Under the pieces are notes generated by a model. That model had not been told where the DNA came from, made no database searches, and saw nothing but the letters and a program-made list of their open reading frames with translations. A stretch of DNA of 64,000 nt, taken from an uncultured Prevotellaceae bacterium. GTDB lineage: Bacteria > Bacteroidota > Bacteroidia > Bacteroidales > Bacteroidaceae. This document shows, piece by piece, positions 15,005 through 23,949 of this stretch; the first letter of the stretch is position 1, and each line of letters begins with the position of its first letter. Made by a program: the position numbers and the translations under genes. The DNA is taken from positions 51,163-115,162 of the forward strand of contig CACZMV010000020.1 in the NCBI GenBank assembly GCA_902782305.1, read 5' to 3'.

Positions 15005-15080
15005 GCAAAAAAAAATCAAATAACGAAACCTTTTTAGAAAAAATAACGCAAAAATGTGCGAGGTTCTTGATGGGGGGTAA

Positions 15081-16265
15081 TCAGGCTCGTTTGGCCTTCT
15101 CCCATGTTCCTGCGTGCTGATGGCTTTTCAGATAGGATATTCCGTAGAATACGTTCAGGTTCATGAAAAGGAAATAGTAGGGCACGTAAAGCCACTTGTT
15201 CTTCTTGCCATGTTGCTCTAAGTAGCAGCCGTGTAAGGCAGCCAGATAGAACAGCACTTGCAACGCCCAGATGAGGGTGTAGATGGTGCCTGCATTCATG
15301 AACACCAGAAGCACGTTGATGGGGATGAGTGCCAGGAGGGCAAAGGGGGTGATGGTCCAGCGCAATACGCGATGGGACACGAACTGGAAGGCCACGGTGA
15401 AATGACGGAAGGGATTCATCATCGAGCGCAACCACCATGAGCTCTGCAAGCCTCCGGCAGCTATGCGACGCTTGCGCTTCGACTCCTCGTGCAGGTTGGC
15501 TGAGCCATATTCCATGGCATAAGCGTCAGGGGCATAGGCAATACGGAAACCTCGGTCCACGATGCGCATGGACATCACGAAATCGTCGAGCAATGCATTC
15601 TCAGGCATGGGCTTATAGAGGGTTGTACGAATGGCATTCAGCTCGCCCGCAGCACCCATGGTTGAGTAGAGCTCGCTGTCAAGTCGTTTCAATGTGCTTT
15701 CGTAGCGCCAATAGAGTCCTTCGCCCTGAGCGGCTGTTTCTCCGTCAGTGCGAGCCATCACGCGCTTCTCGCCAGCAACGCAACCTACATCTGGGTCTTG
15801 GAAATGAACCACGATGTTGCGCAGTGCCTCGCTGTTAACCAGCGTGTTGGCGTCCGTCATTACAGTAATTTCTGAACTGATTTGTTCAATGCCATGATTC
15901 AGCGCTGCCGTCTTTCCGCGACGCTCTGGCGAATAGACTATCTCTACTTCTGGGTAGCGTTTCAGTCGCTCGTTGGTCTCATCGGTAGAGCCGTCCGTTA
16001 CCCACATAATGTGAAGTTTATTCTTGGGATAATCCAGCTGCAAAGTGTTCTCCATCTTCATGTCAACAACGTCTTGTTCGTTGTAGGCACAGATGAGGAA
16101 AGTGACGTGAGGCAGGTCTTCGTCCGCAGGCAAAGTGAGGGGTGCGGGCTTGCCCTTGAAGAGGCGTTTCAGTTTAACGAGCAGCCATAACAACACGCCA
16201 TATCCTACATAGGTGTAAACCACGAGGAAAATGCAAATCCAAAAGAGAATTTTCAGTGTTGCCAT
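15081..16265 (-). CDS. Membrane glycosyltransferase family 2
   Basis: 394 residues. An N-terminal membrane helix (about 5-30) precedes a GT-A domain: VTFLICAYNEQ (55-65), TDGSTDET (90-97), DAN (about 138) as the metal-binding DxD-like motif, and DDF near 225. Three C-terminal hydrophobic segments follow (about 300-375). The layout is that of processive or polyprenyl-independent GT2 synthases; the processivity-associated QxxRW motif appears only as QSSWW. It likely transfers a sugar from a nucleotide donor to an extracellular polysaccharide or glycolipid. It is 15 bases downstream of the RNase G gene, so probably co-transcribed. Confidence 0.85.
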   Translation of the reverse strand: MATLKILFWICIFLVVYTYVGYGVLLWLLVKLKRLFKGKPAPLTLPADEDLPHVTFLICAYNEQDVVDMKMENTLQLDYPKNKLHIMWVTDGSTDETNERLKRYPEVEIVYSPERRGKTAALNHGIEQISSEITVMTDANTLVNSEALRNIVVHFQDPDVGCVAGEKRVMARTDGETAAQGEGLYWRYESTLKRLDSELYSTMGAAGELNAIRTTLYKPMPENALLDDFVMSMRIVDRGFRIAYAPDAYAMEYGSANLHEESKRKRRIAAGGLQSSWWLRSMMNPFRHFTVAFQFVSHRVLRWTITPFALLALIPINVLLVFMNAGTIYTLIWALQVLFYLAALHGCYLEQHGKKNKWLYVPYYFLFMNLNVFYGISYLKSHQHAGTWEKAKRA

Positions 16266-16280
16266 GACTGCCCGATGAAG

Positions 16281-17867
16281 TTAAGCGTTTGTTTCAATCT
16301 CTTTCTCCTCCTGCATGTCGATGAACTGACGGTCTTTGTCGTAGAATTCATATTGCAGGAAGGCGAGTTTCTGTGACGGTACGATGCGTACACCCATACC
16401 GTATTTCATCTGCCATTTGAGTTTCAGCGATACGAGGCCCTGATTGATATAGGCGGCCACGTAAGGATGAACATGCAAATAGAACTTGCGAATGCCTATC
16501 TTGTTGACTAGGCGGTCAATCTTGCTCTCCAGTTGGTCGGTAAACAGGATGGACGACCTGATTTTACCCTTGCCAAAGCAGGTAGGGCAGGTTTCTTCTA
16601 CATTGACATCCATGGCTGGACGAACACGCTGACGCGTAATCTGCATCAGTCCGAACTTGGACAGCGGTAGGATGTTGTGGCGAGCTCTGTCTTTCTCCAT
16701 GTTCTTACACATGCGTTCATAGAGCAATTGACGGTCTTCAGCCAGATTCATGTCGATGAAGTCTACCACGATGATGCCGCCCATATCGCGCAATCGCAAC
16801 TGACGGGCCAATTCATCAGCAGCACCGAGGTTTACTTCCAGTGCGTTCTGCTCCTGACCGTTTTCTGCGCGAGTACGATTGCCCGAGTTCACGTCAACCA
16901 CGTGCATGGCTTCTGTGTGCTGGATGATAAGGTAGGCTCCACGCTTGTAGTTCACTGTCTTGCCGAACGAAGACTTGATCTGCTTCGTCACATTGAAGTT
17001 GTCGAAAATAGGCACGGTGCCATTATACAACTTCACAATGTCCACCTTGTCTGGGGCAATCAGTGAAACATAGTCGCGAACCTGCTGGTAGATGGTCTCG
17101 TCGTTCACATGAATGCCGTCGTAGGTTGGGTCGAACAAGTCGCGCAACATGGCTACGGCACGTCCTGTCTCCTCGAAGCACAGCACGGGTGTCGTAGTGG
17201 CTTTCTGAACCTTTGTAATAGCATCTTCCCAGCGTCTTACCAGCACCTTCAACTCTGCATCCAGTTCAGCTACACGCTTGCCTTCAGCGCTAGTACGTAC
17301 GATCACGCCGAAGTTCTTGGGACGGATGCTTTGCACGAGTTGTTTCAGTCGGGTGCGTTCCTCGCCTTTTTTGATTTTTGAAGAAACCGAAACCTTATCG
17401 CCAAAGGGGATGAGCACCATGTAACGCCCTGCAAAACTCAAGTCGCACGTCAATCGTGGACCCTTGGTGTTAATGGGCTCCTTGACTACCTGAACCAAAA
17501 TCTCCTGATCTTTTTTCAGAATGTTCTGCACACTGCCTTCCTTAGGCAGGTCAGGCAATCGGGTAGCCTTTGAAATGGGATAAAGTTTCTTCTTGTCGCT
17601 CTGTACCTGTTTCAGGTATTTCTCATAAGAGCTGAATTGAGTGCCTAAGTCCAGATAATGCAAGAAGGCATCGCGCTCAGAGCCTACTTCCACGAAGCAG
17701 GCGTTCAGTCCAGGCATCAGCTTGCGCACCTTGCCCAGATAGATGTTGCCTACGGAGTAGCTTGCCTCTTCGCGCTTCTCGTTCTGGTATTCCACCAGAT
17801 TCTTGTCTTCGAGCAGGGCGATGGAAATCTCCTTCGGCTGGACATCGATAATTACTTCACTTGTCAT
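16281..17867 (-). CDS. rng: Ribonuclease G (RNase E/G family)
   Basis: 528 residues, the usual RNase G length. An S1 RNA-binding domain occupies about 37-130 (NIYLGKVRKLMPGLNACFVE). The DNase I-like catalytic part has the metal-binding aspartates in HVVDVNSG and IIVVDFIDMN. The zinc-link CPTC(FGKG) lies near residue 435. It processes rRNA ends and initiates mRNA decay in the cytoplasm. Start chosen from the MTSEVIIDV beginning typical of Bacteroidales. It lies downstream of the HU and small basic protein genes, separated by a hairpin. Confidence 0.95.
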   Translation of the reverse strand: MTSEVIIDVQPKEISIALLEDKNLVEYQNEKREEASYSVGNIYLGKVRKLMPGLNACFVEVGSERDAFLHYLDLGTQFSSYEKYLKQVQSDKKKLYPISKATRLPDLPKEGSVQNILKKDQEILVQVVKEPINTKGPRLTCDLSFAGRYMVLIPFGDKVSVSSKIKKGEERTRLKQLVQSIRPKNFGVIVRTSAEGKRVAELDAELKVLVRRWEDAITKVQKATTTPVLCFEETGRAVAMLRDLFDPTYDGIHVNDETIYQQVRDYVSLIAPDKVDIVKLYNGTVPIFDNFNVTKQIKSSFGKTVNYKRGAYLIIQHTEAMHVVDVNSGNRTRAENGQEQNALEVNLGAADELARQLRLRDMGGIIVVDFIDMNLAEDRQLLYERMCKNMEKDRARHNILPLSKFGLMQITRQRVRPAMDVNVEETCPTCFGKGKIRSSILFTDQLESKIDRLVNKIGIRKFYLHVHPYVAAYINQGLVSLKLKWQMKYGMGVRIVPSQKLAFLQYEFYDKDRQFIDMQEEKEIETNA

Positions 17868-17900
17868 TTTCTTCTTGTCTTTCTTGACGTTAGGATTACT

Positions 17901-17942
17901 TAAAAAGCAAAAGGGGTGCGCCGATTATCTCGGCAACACTCC
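17901..17942 (-). terminator. Terminator-like hairpin between the small basic gene and rng
   Basis: On the minus strand, GGAGTGTTGCCGA and TCGGCGCACCCC form an imperfect stem around GATAA, followed by TTTTGCTTTTT. It ends the HU/small protein transcript, with possible readthrough into rng. Confidence 0.6.
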
Positions 17943-17974
17943 TTTCATTTCTCTTTGCTTGCGTCACCAAGAGC

Positions 17975-18064
17975 TTACTTGCTCTTATGACGATTCTTGC
18001 GCAGTCTCTTCTTACGCTTGTGAGTAGCCATCTTGTGGCCCTTCTTCTTTTTTCCGTTTGGCAT
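17975..18064 (-). CDS. Very small, highly basic protein (29 aa), AURKAIP1/COX24-like
   Basis: Frame MPNGKKKKGHKMATHKRKKR then LRKNRHKSK. About half of the residues are Lys, Arg or His. Small basic proteins with the MATHKRKKRxRKNRHK pattern are conserved in Bacteroidota next to rng and are grouped with the COX24/AURKAIP1 family, which includes small ribosome-associated proteins. A ribosomal location is therefore likely but is inference. It sits 41 bases after the HU gene and before a terminator, so these two form a transcript. Confidence 0.75.
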   Translation of the reverse strand: MPNGKKKKGHKMATHKRKKRLRKNRHKSK

Positions 18065-18105
18065 AATTCTAAATATTTAAAATTGAAATTTTGATTAAGT
18101 TGTCT

Positions 18106-18384
18106 TTACTTCGCCATCTTCTCAAGGAAACTCTTGGCTGGCTTGAAAGCGGGAATGTCGTGTGCTGCTATCACCAAGGTGGTGTTCTTCGAAATATTGC
18201 GAGCTGTCTTCTGAGCGCGACGCTTCACGGTGAATGTACCAAATCCTCTGAGATATACATTCTCTTTCTCGACAGCCATACAGTTGCGGATTTCCTCCAT
18301 GAATGCCTCTACCGTAGCAGCGACATCCTTCTTAGGAAGGCCCGTGTCTTCAACGATTTTGTTGATTATTTCTGCTTTTGTCAT
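18106..18384 (-). CDS. hup: HU-family histone-like DNA-binding protein
   Basis: 92 residues, the standard HU/IHF length. The N-terminal helices (TKAEIINKIVEDTGL) and the signature strand YLRGFGTF near 47-54 are present, followed by a short DNA-binding arm (RRAQKTARNISKNTT) and the C-terminal FKPAKSF. It bends and compacts DNA as a dimer. Expressed from the -7 box at 18420-18427, 36 bases upstream of the start, and probably co-transcribed with the small basic protein. Confidence 0.93.
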   Translation of the reverse strand: MTKAEIINKIVEDTGLPKKDVAATVEAFMEEIRNCMAVEKENVYLRGFGTFTVKRRAQKTARNISKNTTLVIAAHDIPAFKPAKSFLEKMAK

Positions 18385-18419
18385 CTCTATAATTATTTTA
18401 ATGTTTCATTTTCGGACTG

Positions 18420-18427
18420 CAAAGATA
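18420..18427 (-). promoter_or_regulatory. -7 box (TATCTTTG) of the HU gene
   Basis: Minus-strand TATCTTTG, divergent from the pyk promoter at 18490-18497. Confidence 0.55.
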
Positions 18428-18489
18428 CTGTTTTTCAGCGAGATAAGAAAATTTAAACAGGATTTTTTTCTAAAAATATATATTTTTTG

Positions 18490-18497
18490 TATCTTTG
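18490..18497 (+). promoter_or_regulatory. -7 box (TATCTTTG) of pyk
   Basis: TATCTTTG lies 26 bases before the ATG at 18523, within AT-rich DNA. Confidence 0.6.
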
Positions 18498-18522
18498 CAC
18501 CTAAATTTAAAGGTATAAAGAG

Positions 18523-19959
18523 ATGAAACAGACTAAGATTGTGGCCTCAATTAGCGATCGTCGTTGTGATGTTGACTTCATTCGTCAGCTATTCAATGCG
18601 GGTGTAAATGTCATAAGAATGAACACCGCCCATGCTTCTGAGGAAGGGATAAAGAATATAATAAGGAACGTGCGCGAGGTGAGTCGCCATATCGGTATTC
18701 TCATCGACACCAAGGGTCCTGAGATTCGTACGACGGGTTGTGAAGGGCATATCGAGTATAAGGCGGGCGATGTGGTGAAGCTGTTTGGGCGCCCTGAGAT
18801 TGACTCTACCCATGACATCGTAAATCTGTCGTATGAGAACTTTGCTGCCGATGTACAGGAGGGCGACCATGTGCTCTTCGACGATGGCGCTTTGGATATG
18901 GTGGTGATTGGCATCAACGGTCCAGCCGTTATTGCACAGGTTACCAACGATGGTGTGCTGGGGTCGCATAAGAGCGTGAATGTGCCTGGTCGTCATATCG
19001 ACTTGCCCGCACTGACCAGCAAGGACCGTAAGAACATCATGCTGGCCATTGAGCAGGATATCGACTTCATTGCCCACTCCTTTGTGCGCTCTGCAGCTGA
19101 TGTGCGTGCCGTTCAGGCCATTCTGGACGCCTATAATTCCGACATCAAGATTATATCGAAAATTGAGAACCAGGAGGGTGTCGACAATATCGACGAGATT
19201 ATCGACGCTTCCTATGGTATCATGATTGCGCGTGGCGACTTGGGTATCGAGGTGCCCATAGAGCGCATTCCTGGTATTCAGCGCCAGCTTATCCGCAAGT
19301 GTCAGGAGAAGAAGAAGCCTGTGATTGTGGCTACGCAGATGCTGCACACGATGATTAACAATCCGCGTCCCACACGTGCTGAGGTGACCGATATTGCCAA
19401 CGCCATCTACTCTAGTGCCGATGCACTGATGCTCTCTGGCGAGACAGCCAGTGGTAAGTATCCTATTGAGGCTGTGCGTACGATGGCTGCTATTGCCGAG
19501 CAGGCTGAGCAAGACCGTGCCAACAACCATATCGACATTCCGCTGTCAGCCAATTGCGACATCCGCGAGTTCATGGCGCATAGTGCCATTGAGGCTACGG
19601 AGAAGTTGGGCGTGAAGGGCATCATCACGGATTCAGCTACTGGAACGACAGCCCGTTCGCTGGCTGCTTTCCGTGGTCCACACCCCGTGTTGGCCATTTG
19701 CTATAAGGACAAGCTTCAGCGCCTGTTGAACCTATCGTATGGTGTGATTCCCGTTTATCAGAAAGACCACATCTCCAGTGAACAGCTTTTCCTGGCAGCT
19801 GTGCGTATGCTTCGCCAAAAGGGTTATGTGGAGCTGAACGACAAGATAGCTTACCTCAGTGGCAATATCAGTGTGGGTGGAGCCACTAAGTTCTTGGAAA
19901 TCAACACCGTGAAGGAGGTGTTTGAACAGGGTTACGAGTTCCACATGCCCAAGATATAA
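18523..19959 (+). CDS. pyk: Pyruvate kinase
   Basis: 478 residues. It converts phosphoenolpyruvate and ADP to pyruvate and ATP, the last step of glycolysis. Visible motifs are the N-terminal TKIVASISDRR, NVIRMNTAHAS (substrate and K+ binding), IDTKGPEIRT, KIENQEGVDNIDEI with the catalytic Lys, IMIARGDLGIEVP, and the TRAEVTDIANA signature. The C-terminal regulatory domain is complete. Length matches bacterial enzymes. Monocistronic, with its own promoter and no obvious terminator before lepA. Confidence 0.97.
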   Translation: MKQTKIVASISDRRCDVDFIRQLFNAGVNVIRMNTAHASEEGIKNIIRNVREVSRHIGILIDTKGPEIRTTGCEGHIEYKAGDVVKLFGRPEIDSTHDIVNLSYENFAADVQEGDHVLFDDGALDMVVIGINGPAVIAQVTNDGVLGSHKSVNVPGRHIDLPALTSKDRKNIMLAIEQDIDFIAHSFVRSAADVRAVQAILDAYNSDIKIISKIENQEGVDNIDEIIDASYGIMIARGDLGIEVPIERIPGIQRQLIRKCQEKKKPVIVATQMLHTMINNPRPTRAEVTDIANAIYSSADALMLSGETASGKYPIEAVRTMAAIAEQAEQDRANNHIDIPLSANCDIREFMAHSAIEATEKLGVKGIITDSATGTTARSLAAFRGPHPVLAICYKDKLQRLLNLSYGVIPVYQKDHISSEQLFLAAVRMLRQKGYVELNDKIAYLSGNISVGGATKFLEINTVKEVFEQGYEFHMPKI

Positions 19960-20025
19960 TAATAAAGTATTATACCTTATTATATAAAAAACGTCAAAGA
20001 ACAACGAGATAAAATTTTTTTTTCG

Positions 20026-20033
20026 TACCTTTG
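20026..20033 (+). promoter_or_regulatory. -7 box (TACCTTTG) of lepA
   Basis: TACCTTTG lies 24 bases before the ATG at 20058. It overlaps the TTG that would extend the frame, which argues for the later start. Confidence 0.6.
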
Positions 20034-20057
20034 CACAAAATTGTGCATTTATTGGAA

Positions 20058-21839
20058 ATGAACCATATACGAAACTTCTGCATCATTGCACACATAGACC
20101 ACGGCAAGTCAACGCTGGCCGACCGTTTGCTGGAGTTTACCAAAACCATCCAGGTGACGGAAGGACAGATGTTGGACGATATGGATCTGGAGCGCGAGCG
20201 TGGCATCACGATTAAGAGTCACGCCATCCAGATGGAATATGTGAAGGATGGTGAGAAATATATATTAAACCTCATCGACACCCCAGGACATGTCGATTTC
20301 TCTTACGAGGTGAGCCGTTCCATCGCTGCTTGCGAGGGCGCTTTGCTGGTGGTTGATGCCACGCAGGGTGTTCAGGCTCAGACCATTTCGAATCTCTACA
20401 TGGCTATCGACAACGACTTGGAGATTATTCCTGTCATCAATAAGATTGATATGCCCTCAGCAATGCCTGATGAGGTGGAGGACGAGATAGTAGAGCTGAT
20501 TGGCTGCGACCGTTCTGAGATTATCCGTGCATCAGGAAAGACGGGCGAGGGTGTCGAGGACATCCTCAACGCTGTCGTTGAGCGCATTCCTCATCCAGTG
20601 GGCAACGAGGATGCTCCCCTGCAGGCTTTGATTTTCGACTCTGTATTCAATTCGTTCAGAGGCATCATTGCTTACTTCAAGATTACCAATGGTGTGATTC
20701 GTCAGGGCGATAAGGTGAAGTTCTTCAATACAGGTATGGAGTATGTGGCCGACGAGGTGGGTGTGCTGAAGATGGACATGATTCCTCGCAAGGAGCTTCG
20801 TACGGGCGAGGTGGGTTACATCATCTCTGGTATCAAGAATGCCAAAGAGGTGAAGGTGGGCGATACCATTACCCACATCCAGAACCCTTGTACAAAGGCT
20901 ATTGAGGGATTTCAGGAAGTGAAGCCGATGGTGTTTGCGGGTGTTTATCCCATCGACCCCACGGATTATGAGAACCTGCGCGCTTCCTTGGAGAAGTTGC
21001 AGTTGAACGACGCTTCGCTGACCTTTACCCCAGAGACTTCTATTGCCTTGGGCTTTGGTTTCCGTTGCGGATTCTTAGGTCTGCTCCACATGGAGATTGT
21101 GCAGGAGCGCCTGGACCGTGAGTTCGATATGGACGTGATTACCACGGTGCCCAACGTAACCTATATGTGCTACACCAAGCAGGGCGAGGAGAAAGAGGTG
21201 CACAACCCCTCAGGACTGCCTGACCAGACGATGATAGACCATATTGAGGAACCTTATATCAAGGCCTCGATTATCACCGCTGCCGACTTCATCGGACCTA
21301 TCATGACACTTTGTCTTGACAAGCGTGGCGAATTGATAGACCAGCAATATGTGAGTGGCAATCGCGTGGAACTGCGATTCATGCTGCCTTTGGGCGAGAT
21401 AGTGATTGACTTCTACGATAAGCTGAAGAGCATTTCGAAGGGTTATGCCTCGTTCGATTATCATATCGACTCGTTCCGTCCCTCGAAGCTGGCTAAGCTC
21501 GATATCCTGTTGAACGGTGAGCCTGTGGACGCGCTCTCAACGCTGACCCATCAGGATAATGCCGTCACCTTTGGACGTCGCATGTGCGAGAAGCTGAAAG
21601 AGCTGATTCCACGTCAGCAGTTCGACATAGCCATTCAGGCTGCTATTGGCGCCAAGATTATTGCCCGCGAGACGGTGAAGCAGGTGCGCAAGGATGTTAC
21701 TGCCAAGTGTTATGGTGGTGACGTGAGTCGTAAGCGCAAGCTGTTGGAGAAGCAGAAGCGAGGCAAGAAGCGCATGAAGCAAATCGGCAATGTGGAGGTG
21801 CCCCAGAAGGCCTTCCTCGCGGTGCTGAAACTGGATTGA
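20058..21839 (+). CDS. lepA: Elongation factor 4 (LepA), ribosome-associated GTPase
   Basis: 593 residues from the ATG at 20058; the family begins M-x-x-I-R-N-F-C, exactly as here, while the upstream TTG at 20031 lies within the promoter. The GTPase domain shows AHIDHGKS (G1), GITIKSHAI (G2), DTPGHVDF (G3), NKID (G4) and SGKTG-like G5. Domain II, the EF-G-like domains and the LepA-specific C-terminal domain ([20 protein letters not shown]) are complete. It acts on stalled or mis-translocated ribosomes in the cytoplasm. Confidence 0.97.
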   Translation: MNHIRNFCIIAHIDHGKSTLADRLLEFTKTIQVTEGQMLDDMDLERERGITIKSHAIQMEYVKDGEKYILNLIDTPGHVDFSYEVSRSIAACEGALLVVDATQGVQAQTISNLYMAIDNDLEIIPVINKIDMPSAMPDEVEDEIVELIGCDRSEIIRASGKTGEGVEDILNAVVERIPHPVGNEDAPLQALIFDSVFNSFRGIIAYFKITNGVIRQGDKVKFFNTGMEYVADEVGVLKMDMIPRKELRTGEVGYIISGIKNAKEVKVGDTITHIQNPCTKAIEGFQEVKPMVFAGVYPIDPTDYENLRASLEKLQLNDASLTFTPETSIALGFGFRCGFLGLLHMEIVQERLDREFDMDVITTVPNVTYMCYTKQGEEKEVHNPSGLPDQTMIDHIEEPYIKASIITAADFIGPIMTLCLDKRGELIDQQYVSGNRVELRFMLPLGEIVIDFYDKLKSISKGYASFDYHIDSFRPSKLAKLDILLNGEPVDALSTLTHQDNAVTFGRRMCEKLKELIPRQQFDIAIQAAIGAKIIARETVKQVRKDVTAKCYGGDVSRKRKLLEKQKRGKKRMKQIGNVEVPQKAFLAVLKLD

Positions 21840-21891
21840 GGAAATAAAGGATATCCTATTAATAACAAAAAACTTAACCTAAAAGAGATTT

Positions 21892-22503
21892 ATGACAACA
21901 ATTGGACTGACAACAAGAGACGTAGCAAGAGAACTGGCCAGACGCTACAGTACAATGACCCATGAGGAGCTCGACGTGCTGGAGAGCATCCTCGTACCTA
22001 TGAAATTCCAGAAGGGTGAAGTCATCGTGAAAGAAGGCGATGTCTGCACCAATATCTATTGGGTAGTAAAAGGTCTGGTGCGCCAGTATTATTATAAGAA
22101 TGGCAAGGAGCTGACGGAATATATGGCTACTGAGAATACCATCTGCATGTGTATTGAGAGCCTTTTCAAGGAAGAGCCCAGTCGCCAGCAGATGCAAGCC
22201 TTGGAGCCCTGCATCATCTACGCTATGCCCAAAGCCCGTCTGGAGCGTGAAGCTGTGCGTAACACGAACATCCAGATGCTTTATCGTAAGATTTTGGAAG
22301 AATCACTCATCATCTCGCAGATTCATGCCGACATGCTGCGCTTCGAGTCTGCTCCTGAGCGCTATGCCAAGTTGGTGAAGCGTTCGCCCCAGCTGGTGCT
22401 GCGCGCTCCGTTGGTATATATTGCCAGCTATCTGCAGATGACTCCTGAAACACTCAGTCGTGTGCGCACTTCCGCCTTGTTGGGCGATCGTAGCGACGAC
22501 TAA
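21892..22503 (+). CDS. Crp/Fnr-family transcriptional regulator
   Basis: 203 residues. The N-terminal cyclic-nucleotide-binding-type beta barrel spans about 25-125 (QKGEVIVKEGDVCTNIYWVV). It lacks the full phosphate-binding RxSxE cassette of CAP, so cAMP binding is doubtful. The C-terminal winged helix ends in YIASYLQMTPETLSRVR, the recognition helix. It follows lepA by 52 bases and converges with ispE. Regulatory targets cannot be told from the sequence; Bacteroidales members often respond to redox or nutrient signals. Confidence 0.85.
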   Translation: MTTIGLTTRDVARELARRYSTMTHEELDVLESILVPMKFQKGEVIVKEGDVCTNIYWVVKGLVRQYYYKNGKELTEYMATENTICMCIESLFKEEPSRQQMQALEPCIIYAMPKARLEREAVRNTNIQMLYRKILEESLIISQIHADMLRFESAPERYAKLVKRSPQLVLRAPLVYIASYLQMTPETLSRVRTSALLGDRSDD

Positions 22504-22515
22504 GCCAGATACATT

Positions 22516-23349
22516 TTACAGTTCGCCCACAAAGGTGAACATGCCAGAGAAGTGCCCACTAAGAAAGTCGGGCTTCTCCTTAAACAGTCCAAATAGGGCG
22601 CTACCTGAGCCAGACATGGCCGCATAGGTGGCGCCCATCTTATAGAGCTCGTCTTTGATGGCTCCTATCTCAGGATGCAGGGCAAACACACTCTCTTCAA
22701 AGTCGTTTACCAACGTGTCTTTCCACGTTTCCACAGGTTGCATCACCGCTTCCTTGCAATTCACCGCTGGATAATGAGGATGAATGCGCGAGAAAGCCTC
22801 CTTGGTAGGCACGGGGATGTCTGGTCTTACCACTCCGATATACCATCCTTTCAGGCTCAGCGCAATGGGTTGCATCTTCTCGCCAATGCCCTCAGCATAG
22901 CAGGGCTCGCTCTTGATGAAGAAGGCGCAGTCGGCTCCCAGTCGTGCGGCATAGCCTATCATCTGCTCATCGCTCAGTCCCAGCTGGAACATCTTGTTCA
23001 GCAACGTAATCATGTAGGCACAATCGCTCGAACCACCACCCATACCAGCCTGCGTGGGAATTCCCTTCCAAAGGTGCGTGTGAATTCTGGGCAGAGTAGG
23101 GTAGTCCTCCTTCAGCAGTTTGTAAGCCCTCACCACCAGATTCTTCTGCTCGTCGCCCTCAATCACGATGTTCGTCACTTTCAGGTCGCAATCTACGTCA
23201 GAGGGGAATCCCTCGTCCATTGCTTGCACTTCCAGCGCATCCTTGATGGCTATTGGGTAAAACACGGTCTGCAGGTTGTGATATCCGTCTGGACGCTTCT
23301 CTACCACGTTCAGACCTAAATTAATCTTGGCTATCGGAAATGTAATCAT
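22516..23349 (-). CDS. ispE: 4-diphosphocytidyl-2-C-methyl-D-erythritol kinase
   Basis: 277 residues from the ATG at 23349; a longer frame from 23430 would run through the promoter and has no homologous N-terminus. The enzyme phosphorylates CDP-ME in the MEP isoprenoid pathway. GHMP-kinase motifs are visible: ITFPIAKINLGLNV at the start, AGMGGGSSDCAY (ATP-binding loop) near 97-108, and MSGSGSALFGLF near the C-terminus. The -7 box at 23355-23362 ends only six bases before the ATG, so the mRNA is probably leaderless or nearly so. Convergent with the Crp-like gene, with a 12-base gap. Confidence 0.95.
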   Translation of the reverse strand: MITFPIAKINLGLNVVEKRPDGYHNLQTVFYPIAIKDALEVQAMDEGFPSDVDCDLKVTNIVIEGDEQKNLVVRAYKLLKEDYPTLPRIHTHLWKGIPTQAGMGGGSSDCAYMITLLNKMFQLGLSDEQMIGYAARLGADCAFFIKSEPCYAEGIGEKMQPIALSLKGWYIGVVRPDIPVPTKEAFSRIHPHYPAVNCKEAVMQPVETWKDTLVNDFEESVFALHPEIGAIKDELYKMGATYAAMSGSGSALFGLFKEKPDFLSGHFSGMFTFVGEL

Positions 23350-23354
23350 GTGTG

Positions 23355-23362
23355 CAAAATTA
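23355..23362 (-). promoter_or_regulatory. -7 box (TAATTTTG) of ispE, abutting the start codon
   Basis: Minus-strand TAATTTTG is followed by CACAC and the ATG at 23349. Transcription would begin at or within a base or two of the start codon. Confidence 0.55.
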
Positions 23363-23387
23363 CGAAATAGTAAGCAAATGGCCAAAT

Positions 23388-23813
23388 TTATCTGCGCTTG
23401 AATGTCAGCGTTTTGGGAAGCTTCTGCCATTTTCCCTTGTTGGGCACCTTGATGGTGTTGCCAGCCCCTTGGCGAAGCACGTAAATAGAGTCGTTCTGCC
23501 GCGTGAGTGTGGCCGTCAGGTCTTCGCTACCAAAGTCGTTGATGAGTTGCAGGGTGGCTTCATGGTCATTCTTGATTTCGCACGACGTAATTACCCAGCA
23601 GAACGAATTGTACTGCTTGCCCAGATAGCCAGGCAACGGTCCGTAGAGCTCCTGCCCAGGAATGGTGACGTCCTGCTTGTAGAAATTGATGCGCAGATAG
23701 ACATTATATTCATTATTATATAGGTACGCGCGGAAAGTGGTGCTGTCTTGCTGGGCATAAAGACCCGTTGAACAGCACAGCAACAGCATTGTGACGAGGA
23801 TGTTTCTAACCAT
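23388..23813 (-). CDS. Secreted hypothetical protein, 141 aa
   Basis: The N-terminus MVRNILVTMLLLCCSTGLYAQQ is a signal peptide with cleavage likely after Ala20 (YA-QQ). The mature part is beta-rich, with no cysteine pair or metal motif recognised. It may be periplasmic or surface-exposed. It has its own -7 box at 23834-23841 and ends 26 bases upstream of the ispE promoter. Family not recognised, but this style of short exported beta protein is common in Prevotella. Confidence 0.65.
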   Translation of the reverse strand: MVRNILVTMLLLCCSTGLYAQQDSTTFRAYLYNNEYNVYLRINFYKQDVTIPGQELYGPLPGYLGKQYNSFCWVITSCEIKNDHEATLQLINDFGSEDLTATLTRQNDSIYVLRQGAGNTIKVPNKGKWQKLPKTLTFKRR

Positions 23814-23833
23814 AACTAACCATTTTAACGGCT

Positions 23834-23841
23834 CAAAGGTA
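23834..23841 (-). promoter_or_regulatory. -7 box (TACCTTTG), minus strand
   Basis: TACCTTTG lies 20 bases before the ATG at 23813. Confidence 0.5.
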
Positions 23842-23916
23842 ATGAATCTAAATCAATAAAAAACGTTTGCGTAGAAAAATAATAGAAAAACATAGTAGGA
23901 TTTAAAATTATTTAAG

Positions 23917-23924
23917 TATCTTTG
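23917..23924 (+). promoter_or_regulatory. -7 box (TATCTTTG) of the glycogen synthase gene
   Basis: TATCTTTG lies 25 bases before the ATG at 23950. Confidence 0.6.
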
Positions 23925-23949
23925 CAGGCGTATACTAGTATAATTAAGA

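Noticed and set aside
18589-19530. Long minus-strand frame
   Set aside because: It is the shadow of pyruvate kinase, whose motifs are unambiguous.
20031-20057. Upstream TTG start for lepA
   Set aside because: It falls inside the -7 box; the family start is the ATG at 20058.
23350-23430. N-terminal extension of ispE
   Set aside because: The extra residues lie across the promoter and have no counterpart in the enzyme family.
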